The position numbers and the translations under genes are program-made. DNA of 64,000 nucleotides, taken from positions 10,130,501 to 10,194,500 of the forward strand of contig NC_071669.1 in the NCBI RefSeq assembly GCF_028554725.1, written 5' to 3'. Source of the stretch: Zeugodacus cucurbitae. Lineage: Eukaryota; Arthropoda; Insecta; Diptera; Tephritidae. Shown here in pieces: positions 23,421 through 36,569 of the stretch. The number at the start of each line of letters is the position of its first letter. Position 1 is the stretch's first letter. The notes under the pieces were generated by a model. It worked only from the letters and a program-made list of their open reading frames with translations. It had not been told where the DNA came from and did no database searches.

Positions 23421-25180
23421 CTTCCAAAACTCATTTGGCATTGATTTTGCTTCAGTTTGATGAATGTTTGTATCCTCGTTTACTATAAATATATCGTTAT
23501 TTTGATATGGGAATATTTTTAGAATTAATTCATGTGAAGCACACTCCCTGACTGACTGACTCTCTGACTATAAAAAAGTTCTATAAAAAAGTATTTGAGT
23601 TCCACGGAGACAAAAATTATTCCAATAAAATTCACATAAATCCGGTTGACTGATTAATAATGTACTTAATTTTAAAGAAAAAAGTTTTTTCAAATTATTA
23701 TATAATACAACAAACAACAACAAAGATACATTAAATCTTATAAAATACCAAAATCAATTACCATAAATTCCTATAAGCCAGTCTCAAGCCTTGCAATCAG
23801 TTTTCCTCAATTCATTAGACACATACGTTATAAGCAGACAAAACTTTAAACTACTTTGTACTGAGCTATAAGCACATGCAAAATATGTTACGTATACGCC
23901 ATGGCATGTCAAATAAGAGATTTCCACCTGCATGCCATTGAAATGCTGCTGAGCGCAGGTGTTTACGAATTCTACCCAAATCTTGTGAACAAAAACTTGA
24001 AAGTAAGCATGAAATGCCAAAGAAAAAAGCGTAGAAGACACACGGCTATAAAGGAGACATACTTGCAGGTGTCGGCTGTAAAATAACAACAACAAAGTGT
24101 CAAAAAAAGCATAAATGTTGTCTGTGATTTATTTTGCAGCAGCCAAGGAGATGATTTCAGAATAGAGGTAGACGTAAAAAATCATAAGAAAAAACAATGA
24201 AGAAATGTATGTGGAAGAAGACAGTGTGTGAGAGAGACATGTGTGTGGTGAAAAAGAGCGCATAGACAAATATTTAACGGTGCAGACAGCAAAGTAGTCA
24301 TATATAATTTGACATGTGTACCTGTGAGTGTGTGTGTCTGCATATAAAAAGACTTGTGACTCGCATAAACAAGACAGCTGGCTGGCTTTAGATGAATTGC
24401 CGTGTTGGGCACAATGACTGGTGTGGTGTTGAAATTCGCACGTCGCAAACGACACACGAAGATAATAATGAGATTGCTTGGTCGATGATGATGATGATGA
24501 TGACGAAGATGATGAGAAGTAGTATAAAGGTGTAAAGCAAGCATGTATGTTTGGATATTTGAACTCCTAGCTTCGTTTTGACTTTTCGTTTATGGCCTTC
24601 AGCTTCAGCATGATGACTGGGTAGATTCCAGCACACCGACATAACTGCTGTTGAAAAGTGTGGCATTGCCACAGGATATTACAAAGTAATGTCTACGAGG
24701 TGAGCAAGTGTTGCAGACTTTACATTACACACACATACATATCTATTGTAGCGACAGCCATGATAACTGGCATGGCAAATAGCTGATAAACAGAAATCGA
24801 AAATTGTTATTACTTTGTGATTGTAGTACATACACACTTACATACATATACTGATGCATGTAATCACATTTGGTTGAATCTAAAGTAAAATATCGCAAAT
24901 AAATTTTATCGTTTGCCACGTTTGCAAAATGCAGACATATAAAACGTGCTCAATGACATTAACGACGCTGTGTTGAAATTTGGTTGCGAGGGGTTGTGAA
25001 GCTGCGTATGGTAATCCAAATTTTTGAGAAAATTTTTGGTTACATAACTGTGCCCTTGTGTATGTTTGAGTGCATTAGGATACCCAAGGGCTCGTTTTTT
25101 AATAGTAATGAAATTTCTACTAAATGTGCGTTCTCTTTAATAATTTTTCGAAGATTATGGGGGGATAGCAATGATTTCGA
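23421..25180. other. No gene recognised; GAT-trinucleotide run
   Basis: The sequence appears single-copy after the satellite. A (GAT)n run lies at about 24484-24506, and GT- and GA-rich patches lie at 24230-24340. The mutually overlapping minus-strand frames in 23.8-24.7 kb show no domains. It is unexplained non-coding DNA. Confidence 0.45.
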
Positions 25181-25900
25181 AAACTCGAAAGTCAATTTTT
25201 GCCTCTTAATTATAGGTGAAACCAAAAATATCTTTCTAGTTCCAATTTGAACAAAGAACTATTTTTTATAAAAAAATTTCGAATTTCGAAGTTTCGAATA
25301 TTCGAATATTCGAAATTGAAAAAGGTCAAATTTTTTTAGATATATCGATTATCGATTGCGTTCGTTAATTTGAAACTGAATTAGTATGAAAGTCAATTAA
25401 TGTAAAGAACCCGATTTTCGAAAAAATTTTGTCCTCTTGTTAGTGTATTTCGGTTTTTTTTGTATTTTCGAAAACTCAGTTGGATTTATTTTTCGCCACG
25501 TATCTTAGCCTTGAGCGCGTCAATAGTATGAAGATTGTTGGCATAAACTTTGCTTTTGTAATAACTCAACAAAATGAGGTCAGGAGGAAGCAAATCTGGA
25601 GATCTAGGTAACTAGTCAAAGTCGCCTCTTTTGGACGTTGTAGGCGAAACAAAAAATATCTATCTATATACATTTTGAAAACAGAACTATATTTATGAAA
25701 AAATTTCCAATTTCGAATGTTCGGATTTGAAAAAGGTTTCAGATAAATCGATACTTGTAGATTTTTTTCGTTACTTTGTAAGGGAAATATTTCGAAAGAA
25801 ACGAACATATAAAGAACGTGATTTTCGAAAAAAATAAACCTCAAAATCTCAGTTAGAGTTATTTCGAATTTTTTTATCTTCGAAAATTCAATTAGACTTA
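25181..25900. repeat. Composite repeat: satellite sequence joined to transposase fragment
   Basis: 'ggtgaaaccaaaaatatct' (25215) and 'ggcgaaacaaaaaatatct' (25643) match the 219-bp satellite core. Each is followed by 'aatttcgaa..', '..aaaaaggt..' and 'tttcgttactttg'-type segments and then by a mariner-related transposase fragment. The landmark 'gattgttggcata' recurs at 25533 and 25948, about 415 bp apart, so the combined unit was duplicated in tandem. Confidence 0.6.
25486..25640 (-). pseudogene. mariner-related transposase C-terminal fragment 1
   Basis: The minus strand reads 'RSPDLLPPDLILLSYYKSKV' then 'YANNLHTIDALKAKIRGEK' and a stop at 25486-25488. This is the 'SPDLTPxDffLWgylKskVYAnnpxTidaLKakIr' region of a mariner-related DDE transposase family that is common in insects. 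It contains the third catalytic acidic position (PD). Upstream it degrades and runs into satellite-like sequence at about 25640. Decayed and non-functional. Confidence 0.7.
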
Positions 25901-25904
25901 ATTT

Positions 25905-26135
25905 TTCGGCTCGTTTTTTTTTGCTTTAAGTTCTTCAACGGTATAAAGATTGTTGGCATACACTTTGCTTTTCAAATTAATCAACAAAATGAGGTCGGCG
26001 GAAGTCAAATCTTGTGATCTCTGTGACTAGTTAAAACCTTTCTTTTGAACGTTGGACTTTCATTGAACTTCAGTTGAAGAAACTGTATAGTTGTCACATG
26101 TCGTGCCGTCTTGTTGAAACCTGTCACCATTAAAA
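25905..26135 (-). pseudogene. mariner-related transposase C-terminal fragment 2
   Basis: This is a longer version of fragment 1. 'FQQDGTTCDN' at about 26120-26090 carries the second catalytic Asp. After frame breaks come 'SQDLTSADLILL' and 'LKSKVYANNLYTVEELKAK'. It has in-frame stops and has lost the W/G of the consensus LWG. The element type is inferred from these motifs; no TIRs were found. Confidence 0.7.
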
Positions 26136-28120
26136 CCATTCAGTCCTTCAAAAATGTTTGTCTCAAATTAGAAATTTTGGTTTGCTTTGGCATATTATTA
26201 TTGGTCATATTTGATATCGATACTCTTCTAGAACTCCTTTTTTTTAATTACTCTAAGATAACTATAGAATACTCAATCTGTGATTAATATTTTAGTATAA
26301 AGTTACAGTAACTAATCCTTATCAGTCTTAAATGATGGGAGAATATTACTATATCATCCTTCTAACATTTAATTAAAGGAGGTACACAAAATTGTCTCTT
26401 TATAATTTAGTGCAGAACTCCGTTCTTTCACTTACTCGTAGCAATACAAACTGTAAAGGCTCGTTTATAGGTACACTGTAGGAACTATATAGTTGTTCCG
26501 CACACTAGACTAAAAGTAACTATTGTGAAATACTAAAAAAAAATAATTAAATTTTTTTATTTATTTTAAATTTTTTTTATTTTAAATTAATTGTATTTTT
26601 TGTCTTTATTTCTTTATATTTCTGATTAATTCTTTAAAACATATTTTTTTATATTTTATAAAAAAAATTTTCAATTGGAATATACATTTATATTTCTTCA
26701 TACATATTTAGATGTGATGCTGAAAATATAAGTAAATTACTTGTTATTGTTGTCGAGTTCCAATGTATATATACCATATATTTTTGCTTATCTCACTCAT
26801 GTAAATATGTATTTGAATATGAATAGCTAGCTAGCAAGCCAACTGAGTTGCTTAAATTAAAGCATTTTTCTGGCAGGCAATCAAATCTCAGTTGAAAGCA
26901 ACGTTGAAGCATAGAAAATGAATGAAAGGAGAAAAAAGCCAAATGCATTGAAATTTAGAAACTGTGAGACTGATGAACGTGCAGGGAATATATTTTAATA
27001 AACAAAATATCTAAGCATTTGCTGGTGCCTGGAAGAGTAATTAAATGTTGTTGAAAATGGAAATATTTTTATTTTATATATTGTACTTACTAAGCTACAA
27101 ATTCCTATAATAAGAATGCAAAAATAGTTTGCTTTATCGTAGGGAAAATATAACAACTCTGGCTAAATAGAAAATCATCCCTATGGTTGATCACTTATCG
27201 CTGAATATTTAATCCGACTTATCAATGTCTCATCTCAATTTCTTATCAACTAAACCCCACTCTCCAAAAAACAATTGCAGAACTCTATCCCACTAATATA
27301 GCACCACTTTTTTCATTATTATGATTTCCTCATGCCAATATTTCGCAGCAACTGAAATTCAATCACCATTCTAAATTGCTGCCAACGTTATGCGCCCACA
27401 CTTGGCGTAACCACCAAAATACCGCGCATCATGCAAATCACGTTCGCACACTTACACTCACCTAGATTTTTGCTTATTGTGTAGAGCTCACAAGTGAAAT
27501 GTACGTAAGTAAATCGTTTGTACGCAAGCGGTGTGGAACTTTGCCAATTCAGGCAAAAAATCAAAAAATCGAAAAGCTGCTGATTTTTCACATTAAATAA
27601 ATCCATTGAGTAAGCTGGAAAAGCGTAAAATTGATGAGAGAAATATTTGAGAAAATAGTTACATGAGTAGATAAGCAAATAAGAAGAAGAAAATATATAG
27701 GAATAAAAATAATATAAGCGAGCCAAAACGGCTTGTGTTAAAAAAAAATAAATGGAAAATAGAATTTCTATACTGTTGGCAACAGTTTTGATAACAAGAG
27801 AAACAAAAAATCCAACAACATTTTTTGGCAAGTTAGAGTGCTGCTAACTGGTTGCCGAAAAAATATTGGCACGTGTTTGGCATCAAGCAAAGCGGATCTC
27901 ACGCAAATTCGTTGATATAAATTTTGCATAACTTAAAATACTTATTTTTAGCGGCAAATATCTTAAATGTGGGTACTCTTTTGCGCTCAAATAAATACTG
28001 AAATTAATATTTTTTAATAATATAGAATTATAATAAAGTTTTCTCCCACCTGATATTTAAATATTAATTAATAATAATTGATAATTAAATTTTATTCCGA
28101 TAAGAAACACCTTTGCACTT
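26136..28120. other. About 2 kb with no recognisable gene
   Basis: AT-rich, with a strongly T-rich patch at 26530-26700. The minus-strand frame at 27388-27831 shows no domain and has F/Y/L-rich composition typical of chance frames in AT-rich DNA. No repeats with clear termini were seen. Confidence 0.45.
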
Positions 28121-28230
28121 TATCTAAATCTCTATCTCTATCTCTATCTCTATCTCTATCTCTATCTCTATCTCTATCTCTATCTCTATCTCTATCTCTA
28201 TCTCTATCTCTATCTCTTTCTCTATCTCTG
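28121..28230. repeat. (TATCTC)n hexanucleotide microsatellite
   Basis: A near-perfect tandem hexamer of about 15-16 units, with imperfect units at both edges. The Ser-Leu repeat frame across it is only a translation of the microsatellite. CT-rich degenerate sequence continues to about 28290. Confidence 0.9.
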
Positions 28231-30789
28231 TGTCCTTGTCTATTTCTCTTCTATCTACCTCTCTTTCTCTATCACGCTTGATCTCATATCTTTATCTTTA
28301 TATGTATATTTATTTTTATTATGCTCCTCCTTATTCTTAATTCTTCCTTTATTTTAACGTTTTCCCTTACTCTGACCTTTGACTCTTGTGATATATCCGT
28401 ATCATCGTCCTTATCCCTATCCTTAACTTTATCTCTTTAACTTTGTATTATCTACAAAACTCATAGCGGGTGGTATTACTTATATCTTCTCTCCTTGATT
28501 TTGTCCTATCCTCTCACATATGGTCTTATATACAACTTTATCACTACCAGCACCCCTGCAGTTGCTATAAACTTAGCAAGTCGTCGAGCGATACTCGTAA
28601 AAATACAATTTTACGACAGCTGGAAGTCATTGCACTTGACGAATAGATTCAGCGATTGTGGCGCGATACTTAAACATTTGATTGCTGCCACATGACACCT
28701 CCAATGTGGCAGGTGAATGTCTGCACGTCTCGGTTGTGTCTTTATGACACGGCGTTTGCGTCGGTTGTAAATTATAAATTGCTCACTATTAACGGATAGT
28801 TGTGACGCGCATGTGGTGCAGAAGGCGGTTTATTGAGGCAATAGATTCTTTTATTTCTTGATTTACTAGCATAGAAATATGTATGAGTATTGAGTATTAG
28901 TAGACTGTTGTTCGGTGTTGTACACTCGGCGAAGAGAGTTAAGTGTTGGAGTTATAGTTTCGACAAAGTGTTTACGCGAAGCTGTAAGGTCGGTATCCTA
29001 GCATTATTGCTGTGAGGTACTGTTTCTGGTCTTCTGAATCAAATGTAGTGCCTTTGATCGATGCATATTGGTCAAGTCTGGTTAGACAGATGTCTAGAAG
29101 ATTTCGAGTTCGGAATCAGTAAGTTATATAGCGGTATGATACCGTCAAATTGATCTTTACCATTTATAGAACTAAGATCACGAGTTAACTGTCTGGACAG
29201 ACGTCTGTCTTCCCGATAGAGAAGATAGTAGAAACTATTTTATTAGAGACTTAGAATGATTATCTGATTATCGATACTCAGCATTTTTATTTGGAAGGTT
29301 TGGTTGAGCTGGGTAGCTATAATCGAGAGAATATTGAAGTCCCATAGCATCCTACCTTCACTCCTATTGATAAGCTAGCTCTCTTTGAATTTTCAGGCAC
29401 TAGAGAGTAGCGAATCGAACAAACGATATCAGCTGTTCAAACTGACTAAAAAGCACTCGCATAAAACTCGTCTAAAATTTTGGAAGCAGAACTTGATAGC
29501 ATTGAAGAAAGTAGTTATACCACTTTAGTGATATATCTGACTACTCTCTGGTATCGGATCCAACTCGCTGATTTTGTTATTGGCGAATCGAGGACGATTG
29601 CTTGTTCTCTTCTTGATATAAATCACTCAGAGCATATACAATTTTTATGTATTTTCAATCTATTTTAACCTTTTTCACTTCAAAAAACAAAAATATATTT
29701 TCAAGTTGCTTGCACTTTCGCAGCAATCCGACGCCACTTGACTTTACACTCTCTCTCAACGCAACGAATGGCACACGAGCGCATATTAAACACTATTTTG
29801 TAGCATACTTTCAGGATGCATCAGGATTTAAATTACTGTGAAATATCACGTACCGTTTGATAGACTTCCAGGAATATACGCTAGCTTACTACGCTCGCAA
29901 TGCGCCAGCACGCTTTCGCAAAAGGACACTTACACGCGCTCGTACATTGTACCCAAAGCTCGCTCCCTAATATACTGTGTATTTACTGGAACTGCCACAC
30001 TCAGCATTTTCCAGCAAACACATACTTACCGTTGCATTATTTGCTTGTGCTCGTAGCTGGCTGGTTGACTGCAACAGGAAGTTGTTGCAGCTATAAAATA
30101 TCCTGCACGTGCCTGGCTTACAAAAATCTCACCACGCTTGTGGCATTGTTGCAAACACTGTTGTTGCAACGGTACTTTTTACTGTTTGTTTGTTTGGTTG
30201 CATGGCATAAGAGTTAGTAAAATTTATTATTATTAATTAGGGTGTTGAGTGCAATAGAGTTGCAACGGCAGCCACAATCATACCGTAAAGGATGCGAGTC
30301 GTAAGCGTACGCAGCTTATCTACTGCTCCTAGAGGAGTTGCGAAAGGGGGTGTGTCAAATGGTTGGGATTAAAATTGCCAAGTGGAAGTTTCAAAGAAAT
30401 GTATGAAACGTGCTTGTTGAGTTTGGTTCGTTGTAAAAACATATTTACTTGTTGTGTGGAGCGCAGTGTAACGATGTTGTTGTTGTTTATTAATTTAGTC
30501 TCTGTTAATGAACCCTTGGAGCTTTGTGGTGTTTTCAAGCATCTTAGGTGGCTACTACTTAAATGAGTGAATGATTGAGTGAGGGATTGAAGGGAGTAAG
30601 TGAGAGTAAAGGCATAAAAAAAGTAAAAGTGAGAGCTCATCTGTACCAAAATACTATGAGATTATGTTTTTATGTTAAGGCCCTTTAAGATCCTTGATTA
30701 TTAGCTACTGCATTTTTGTGAACCGAATTTGAGAACTTTTTCGTAATGAGAGGCTATAAAAATGCAAGAAAAGAAGATATAAATCTACG
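28231..30789. other. About 2.5 kb with no recognisable gene
   Basis: Slightly less AT-rich than its surroundings and apparently single-copy. No frame has convincing protein motifs and no terminal repeats are visible. Regulatory or intronic sequence is possible but not demonstrable. Confidence 0.45.
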
Positions 30790-31260
30790 TAAACTGCTAT
30801 GAAAAATAAAAAGAGGGAGAGAGAATGGGAGTGATAAAGATCGAGAGAGAGCGAGAGAGAGGGAGGTAAAGATAGAAATTGAAAGATAGAGTAAGAGTTA
30901 GAGAGAGATGGAGAAAGAGAAATTGAGATAGAAATAAAGATAGAGAGGTATTGAGAAAAAGAGAAGAGAAAGGAGAAAGGAGAAATAAACTGCTATGAAG
31001 AAGAGAGAAAGGAAGTGGGAGGGAGCGAGAGGGATATAAAGAAAGATGGAGAGAGAGGAAAAGGAAGATAAAGGTAAGTAGAGAGAGTGAGAGATAGAGA
31101 TAGGTAAAGACAGAGAGAATAATATATATAGAGATAAGAAGTAAATGGAGGGTATTGTAAAGAGTGAGAGATAGAGATAGATGAAGACAGAGAGCATTAT
31201 ATATAAAGAGAAGAGAAAAAATGGAGAGAATTGTAAATAGAAACATAGACAAATGTAGAG
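30790..31260. repeat. Polypurine GA-rich tract
   Basis: The plus strand is almost entirely purine: 'gagagaga', 'agatagag' and 'gagaaag' words over about 470 bp. The Ser/Leu/Phe-rich minus-strand frames are artefacts of this composition. Two related blocks, 'gagagatagagatag' at about 31089 and 31166, point to local duplication. Confidence 0.8.
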
Positions 31261-31500
31261 TGGATGAAAACAGCAAGATTTTTCATTTGTCAAGGATCTT
31301 CAATATTTTAACGGTAACACCATCCCCCCAACACTAGCACTAGTTCTATTTTTCCTTTTTCTGTGCTGAAAATCATCTCGGTTTACTGACTGAAAGGTCA
31401 AGTATCAAAGTATCAAGTGTCCAGGCTTTTTTCAAGTACTACAACCAAAAAATCGTTACTCACCTGTACCCCAGTCCCAAAATAGAAAGTAATGAGAATT

Positions 31501-31742
31501 GCATAAAAACTGATGAAGAGGAAGTTCAAAAAAACTATTTGATTTTTCCCAAAGGCTGAAGATGTGACAGTTGCCACTAGAAAACTGCGCTCTGCTTCGG
31601 TAAATACATCAAAACAAAAACATACACATGCATAAAAACTGATGAAGAGGAAGTTCAAAAAAACTATTTGATTTTTCCCAAAGGCTGAAGATGTGACAGT
31701 TGCCACTAGAAAACTGCGCTCTGCTTCGGTAAATACATCAAC
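31501..31742. repeat. Perfect direct duplication, about 112-bp copies, 129-bp period
   Basis: 31501-31612 and 31630-31741 are identical as far as I can compare them base by base. Both start 'gcataaaaactgatgaagag' and end 'ggtaaatacatcaa'. They are separated by 17 bp ('aacaaaaacatacacat'). The lack of any difference points to a recent tandem duplication or an assembly artefact. Confidence 0.85.
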
Positions 31743-33890
31743 ATACCTATATTACTCTATATATGTCTTTTCAAAGCGAGTGTGTGCTCTCGGACGTTTC
31801 GTGAGTTGCAAAATCACGCAAAAAACAGCAGATTTTTTACCTACAGTTCTGCGAAGCGCCAATTTTTTCGCAACTTTCCACTTTTCCAGCTTTTCTCAGG
31901 AGAGCACAAATCAAAGCCAAAGTAAAAGTCAAAACAAAATCGAAAACAAGTGAAATGAATTTCGCACTTTTATACCTGCCGCTTGAATTCTGATATATTG
32001 CTCGAGTTTGATCAGTTTCCGACATTCCAAAAGAGTAGAGAGTGAAGGCAACTGGAAAAAATAGAACTTCAAAATTTTGCTGGTACAAAATCTGATTTTT
32101 TCGCTCAATTTACATCTGGCTATTCTACTTGGCATGCTGCATTTGTGCTGCATGCTTCTGTCCTTGCCAATTGAAAATTAACTTAGCGGGTTGAAGAAAC
32201 GGGTGATTTTCTGCTACAGCACGTAGGTGTAGGCTTACAATTTTCAGAGTTTGGCATGAAGTACCGATTTGAATGCGTAAATCAGTTACCAACGGCTAGC
32301 TTGTTTACAACGTCTCGTCTCGGGAGTGGATATCCGGTAGGAATTGTAATGAAAAACCATTAGTTTCATAGAGATACAAGGGTCAGCAGATGCCTCTAAA
32401 TCTGTAAAGGTCTCATTACAGATCTTGAAACGTATTCTATGAATCTAAGATACAGTTACCTGATAAAAAGAGCTTCAGATGAGACACTAGAGTATACAAT
32501 GGATTCTCCCCAAACTAATGCTAACAGAACTGCTTAGCTGGAAGGATCTGTAAAAATAATCGGGAAAAAATATTGGTCGTTTCCTAAAAAAAAATTATGT
32601 TATTGTTAAAAGTTTTACCTCGAGTGTCCTTTAATTTCCTGCGGGCTACAACTACTTCTTTTAACCGGTAGCGGTACACAACAAAAACTGTTGCAAAATT
32701 GAATTTCCCGTCATGCATTGTTGACTTTTGCTGGCAGCAGAATGCATTTTTTATGCGGCAGCTACTTCGACATGCTCTTTTGCTTCTCTCTGCACACTGG
32801 TATATTCCCTTCTGGGAGCTTGGTGTGAAATTTGCAAGTTCTGTGTTGTTTACACAAAAGAAATAGAACTGAGTGCATTCAGTGAAATCGAGCTATTTGC
32901 TGGAAGAAGTCGGCCGAATAGGCAGCAAGAGAAAGATACTCTTCGCATACAAACTGAAACGTGTTGGGTTTTGGTAGGAATTAGAAATAAGAACGTTAAG
33001 TGCTGAAAATTGGAGTAATAATGCATGTGGGATCTTGAATGGGGTGTGTTTGGAATGATAAATGTCTTATGAAGATGTCAGTTTATTTTGCTTTTATAGC
33101 AATTTGTAGCTAATAGAAGCTCTGTCTGTCTGCCCCAAGCAATTTCATTAAACTACTAAGATCTGTAACCTTATATCTATGGGAAAATAAGATTTGAAGA
33201 AGCTAATTTTGGTGTATATTTAATCTATTGGCAATTTGAGTGCTAATAATATGTTAATTTACTAAATTAAGAATGTAACTGAAACGTATCTCAATTTAGT
33301 AAGATTATTGAGCATAAATTGAATAATTTATCGTCGATGTACATTTAATTTTGGTAGGAAAATAAGTAACTAACTAGTAAAGAACTTTTCGAAAACTTTC
33401 TTAATGAATATAATTACTTGGCAAGCTATGTAGTAAAAATATTAATATTTTCCATTCTAAATGGAATACAATACATTAAATAATTTTCTACCATACCAAC
33501 AAAACAAGGTTACTTTTATTGTTGTGATTACAATTGAGTCATAATTAACACTTACTTAATTGAGCTTTTTATTCTACATTTAGTTTTAATTAAATTAAAT
33601 TAATTGTCAATTAGAGTGATTTGGACACATCAACTTGTCACACATCTAGTAAATATGAATATGACACGAATGTAACTATTAACTAGCTTACTGCTTACCA
33701 TCAAAGTTTCTAAGAATAATCAAGGAGTATTTAATAAAAATTTAATTTAAAAAAATTAAATGTTCAATAATTGTATAAATTTGAATTGTCAGTAAATCTT
33801 CCCCTCCACTAATTTCTAATTAACTAAATTAAGAGTTGGAAAATATTTGTTCTTCAAATGAAATGTTAATTTCAAAAGTTATTTAGCATC
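31743..33890. other. About 2.1 kb with no recognisable gene
   Basis: Single-copy looking, turning AT-rich after 33.1 kb. Frames at 31693-31953 and 32728-33006 have no identifiable domain. No termini or tandem repeats were found. Confidence 0.45.
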
Positions 33891-33893
33891 TAA

Positions 33894-34286
33894 TAGCCTT
33901 TTCACACAGCCAAAACAATTAATCAATTAAAATTTTGATTGACAAACCAGTTTGTGGCCTTCACACTGCCGGCTACTCGATAACCTTTCATAAGAAGTTG
34001 GTAAGATTCATCAGCTGATTGCTAATCAGCTACATCTACCGCCAGCCAGCCAGATAGCAGCCATATCTACCGTCGTGTAGCTTGAACAACAACTCGCAGA
34101 CAAAAAACGTATATATAATTACAAATACGGTCTTTGTGTCAGAGTTGCATTTCATTTTCAAGTCGATTAAAATTCAATCAAAAATTAATGTAGATTTTTA
34201 TTTTGTATGGTAAATTTATCTAAATCAGCGTTTTAATCGAGCAGATGCCGGTTAATTGATCAATTAGCTCCTGTGTGAAAAGCCTA
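33894..34286. mobile_element. PIF/Harbinger-like MITE, copy A, 393 bp
   Basis: The left end is TAGCCTTTTCACACAG and the reverse complement of the right end is TAGGCTTTTCACACAG (15 of 16). Both ends are flanked by TAA (33891-33893 and 34287-34289), a TWA duplication of the PIF/Harbinger type. The interior is non-coding and includes 'caattaatcaatt' next to the left TIR and 'ttaattgatcaatt' next to the right one. A related copy in the opposite orientation lies at 48132-48527. Confidence 0.8.
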
Positions 34287-34329
34287 TAATGTAAATAATC
34301 ATTTCGAATTGACTAAATTAGTGGGCTAT

Positions 34330-34760
34330 CTGAAGCATCTTTTAATTAACGCTTTTATTATTATTTTGTTCTGTTTGAATAATTCCTGGATATCAAGTGG
34401 TGATAACAGAATATAGTTTTCACCACACCTGACTAGAAAGGTGAAAACTTTAATTTATTTATGTATAGTGTCTCCTTATGATGGGTGCAAACCCCTCGAA
34501 ATTTCACACGCACTCTTAGACGAATTTATTAGGAAATTCATCACACCTGATTAGAACTTGTGATTTTTTTTTGTTTAGTTTGTGGTGTTGTTACTTTCAC
34601 TTCATGATCTTAGTATAGTGTAGAAGCAGACCTCAGATAATCCAGATTTACTCTTAATTGACTCAATCAGAAATTTCGACACACTTGATTAAAATGTGGG
34701 AAGATTTCTAGTGCACTTAAGTTAAAGTCTCTTATCTGTAAATATAAAACAATATTATTT
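34330..34760. repeat. Weak repeat built on 'cacacctgattag'
   Basis: 'ccacacctgactagaaagg' (about 34424), 'tcacacctgattagaactt' (about 34540) and 'gacacacttgattaaaatg' (about 34679) sit in loosely similar surroundings 115-140 bp apart. The similarity is low and may reflect only an old duplication. Confidence 0.35.
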
Positions 34761-36289
34761 TAGCAACTAAATATACGTTTACAGATTCCCTAACTAAAAT
34801 AGAAAAATAATAAATTATTTTTATTTATTTATTATTTTTTCTTTTGTGGTATAAACTTCGCAATCTTACATATTTACTGCCATCTCTTTAACCGCATTTG
34901 CAAACTCGATTTAAGTGGTTTCTCAAACAGTGAAAGAGTGCTATATTTTGTTGTTATTTCCTACACTATTTGCCAACATAGCAAACAGAGATTTAAAAAT
35001 TTGTAAATTCGTTGAAGCACACCAGTCGTAAGCAAATAAGTTGTGTGTTAAGTTAGCTGCGGCAGGAGAGTGAGCGAAGCAGTGGTAATACTATCAAGCT
35101 ACGGTCAGACTCAAAAGTGCATTGCTATTGTAAATATGTACTTATTTGAGTTGTGAGCATGTGATTTGATTTTATTTACATACTTGTTTTCTTTACACTT
35201 TCGAAAAATGTTTACCGAAATGCTTAAGTGTGAAATCGGATTAAATTGACAGATCGAAAATGTGACCTTACAAGCACTCAAGTGAAGCCAATATGGGGGG
35301 TTTCGCAATGCACAAATATTTGCCAAGTAAGGATAATATGTGCAATAAGCGTTAAATGTGAGCTTATTGGTATGTGTACGCATGTGTGTATGTATAGTAT
35401 TTGTGTGTCCGTGTAAACAAATTTGTATAGTTTACTTGTGGGGCATTTATACACTTGTAAGCTGCGCAATATTTTCTACTTTCACTGATGTAGTTACGCT
35501 TCTGATAATGTGCTGTGTTACTTGTTGTCGATGAGTGTTGAGATTTAAGACTCTCGGACTATTGGGATTCGATATTTTTTTAGAGAAGTGTTAAAAGTGA
35601 ATCTTTTGTTAAGCTAAGGTCAGTGTCAGTACAGACAGACCGCGTGCCAATGAAATGCACTAGCCGATTGAAGATGTTCCGCAGAGAGTTGTGGCAATAC
35701 ATACAAATCGAAACCGAAAAAATACCGATGTTTAAATGCTTTTTCTGTCATTGAAAAACTTTTATTAAGCTCCATTACATATTTGGAGATTTATTTCGAT
35801 TAGCACCTTCTCAGATATGGTGGTTAATTTCAAGAAGAAAAACCGAATGAAAATTTTTTACTGTCATATAACTATATTTTCTTCGATTTTTAGTAAATTA
35901 ATCTATTTCCATACTTTATTTATCGCGAGTCTACCAAATAGGTAAGAAATATTCCAAATAACAATACATAACCTCCAAATTACCAGTGGAGCATCACATT
36001 AGAATAAAAGTTTTAGATTTCAGTTATCATGTTTTGAGTTCAGTGGACCTCGGAGCATAATATTACTGAAAAAAGGTGAATTAGGACAGATTGCTCGGGA
36101 AAGATGTGTTTAACAATAGAAGCGGTTCAAAAATCTTAAAAGTTACCCTTGGTATCTTCAGTATCTTTCCGTCCAATTAATTTTGCATGACACTGATAAT
36201 TTGTATATGCATCTATGATCCAAAATATATTTCGAGTATCCCTAAATCCGGAGATATTCTAGCAGCTTAAGAGAGCAATATTTTATTTC
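34761..36289. other. About 1.5 kb with no recognisable gene
   Basis: No coding, RNA or transposon signature was identified. The sequence appears single-copy within this window. Confidence 0.45.
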
Positions 36290-36569
36290 AACTTCGGACT
36301 TCAAGTCCCGTAATATTAGTTGCTTCTGGAGAATTCGTTTGTTATTCGACCAGGAAAGATTCTGGAGATAAAGCTCTTGAATTCCTCATTCTCTGGTAGC
36401 AAAATCTCCCTAGTAGGGACTTTCCGATGTCAAATCGAGAGATCTTGAAGGCTTGCTCATTTGTTTCAGTAATCTAAGCTCTCTCTCTCTCTCTTGATTA
36501 CATATACATATATACATATAGCGGCCTTTTTCTCGAAACACAATCTTCATCGCTTAGTAAGGACTCTCA

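Noticed and set aside
27388..27831. 147-codon minus-strand frame rich in F/Y/L
   Set aside because: The composition is typical of AT-rich non-coding DNA and no motif was found. Possible membrane-like segments are not evidence by themselves in such sequence.
28078..28281. Ser-Leu repeat protein
   Set aside because: It is a direct translation of the TATCTC hexamer microsatellite.
30797..31293. Two Leu/Ser/Phe-rich minus-strand frames
   Set aside because: They are by-products of the GA-rich polypurine tract.
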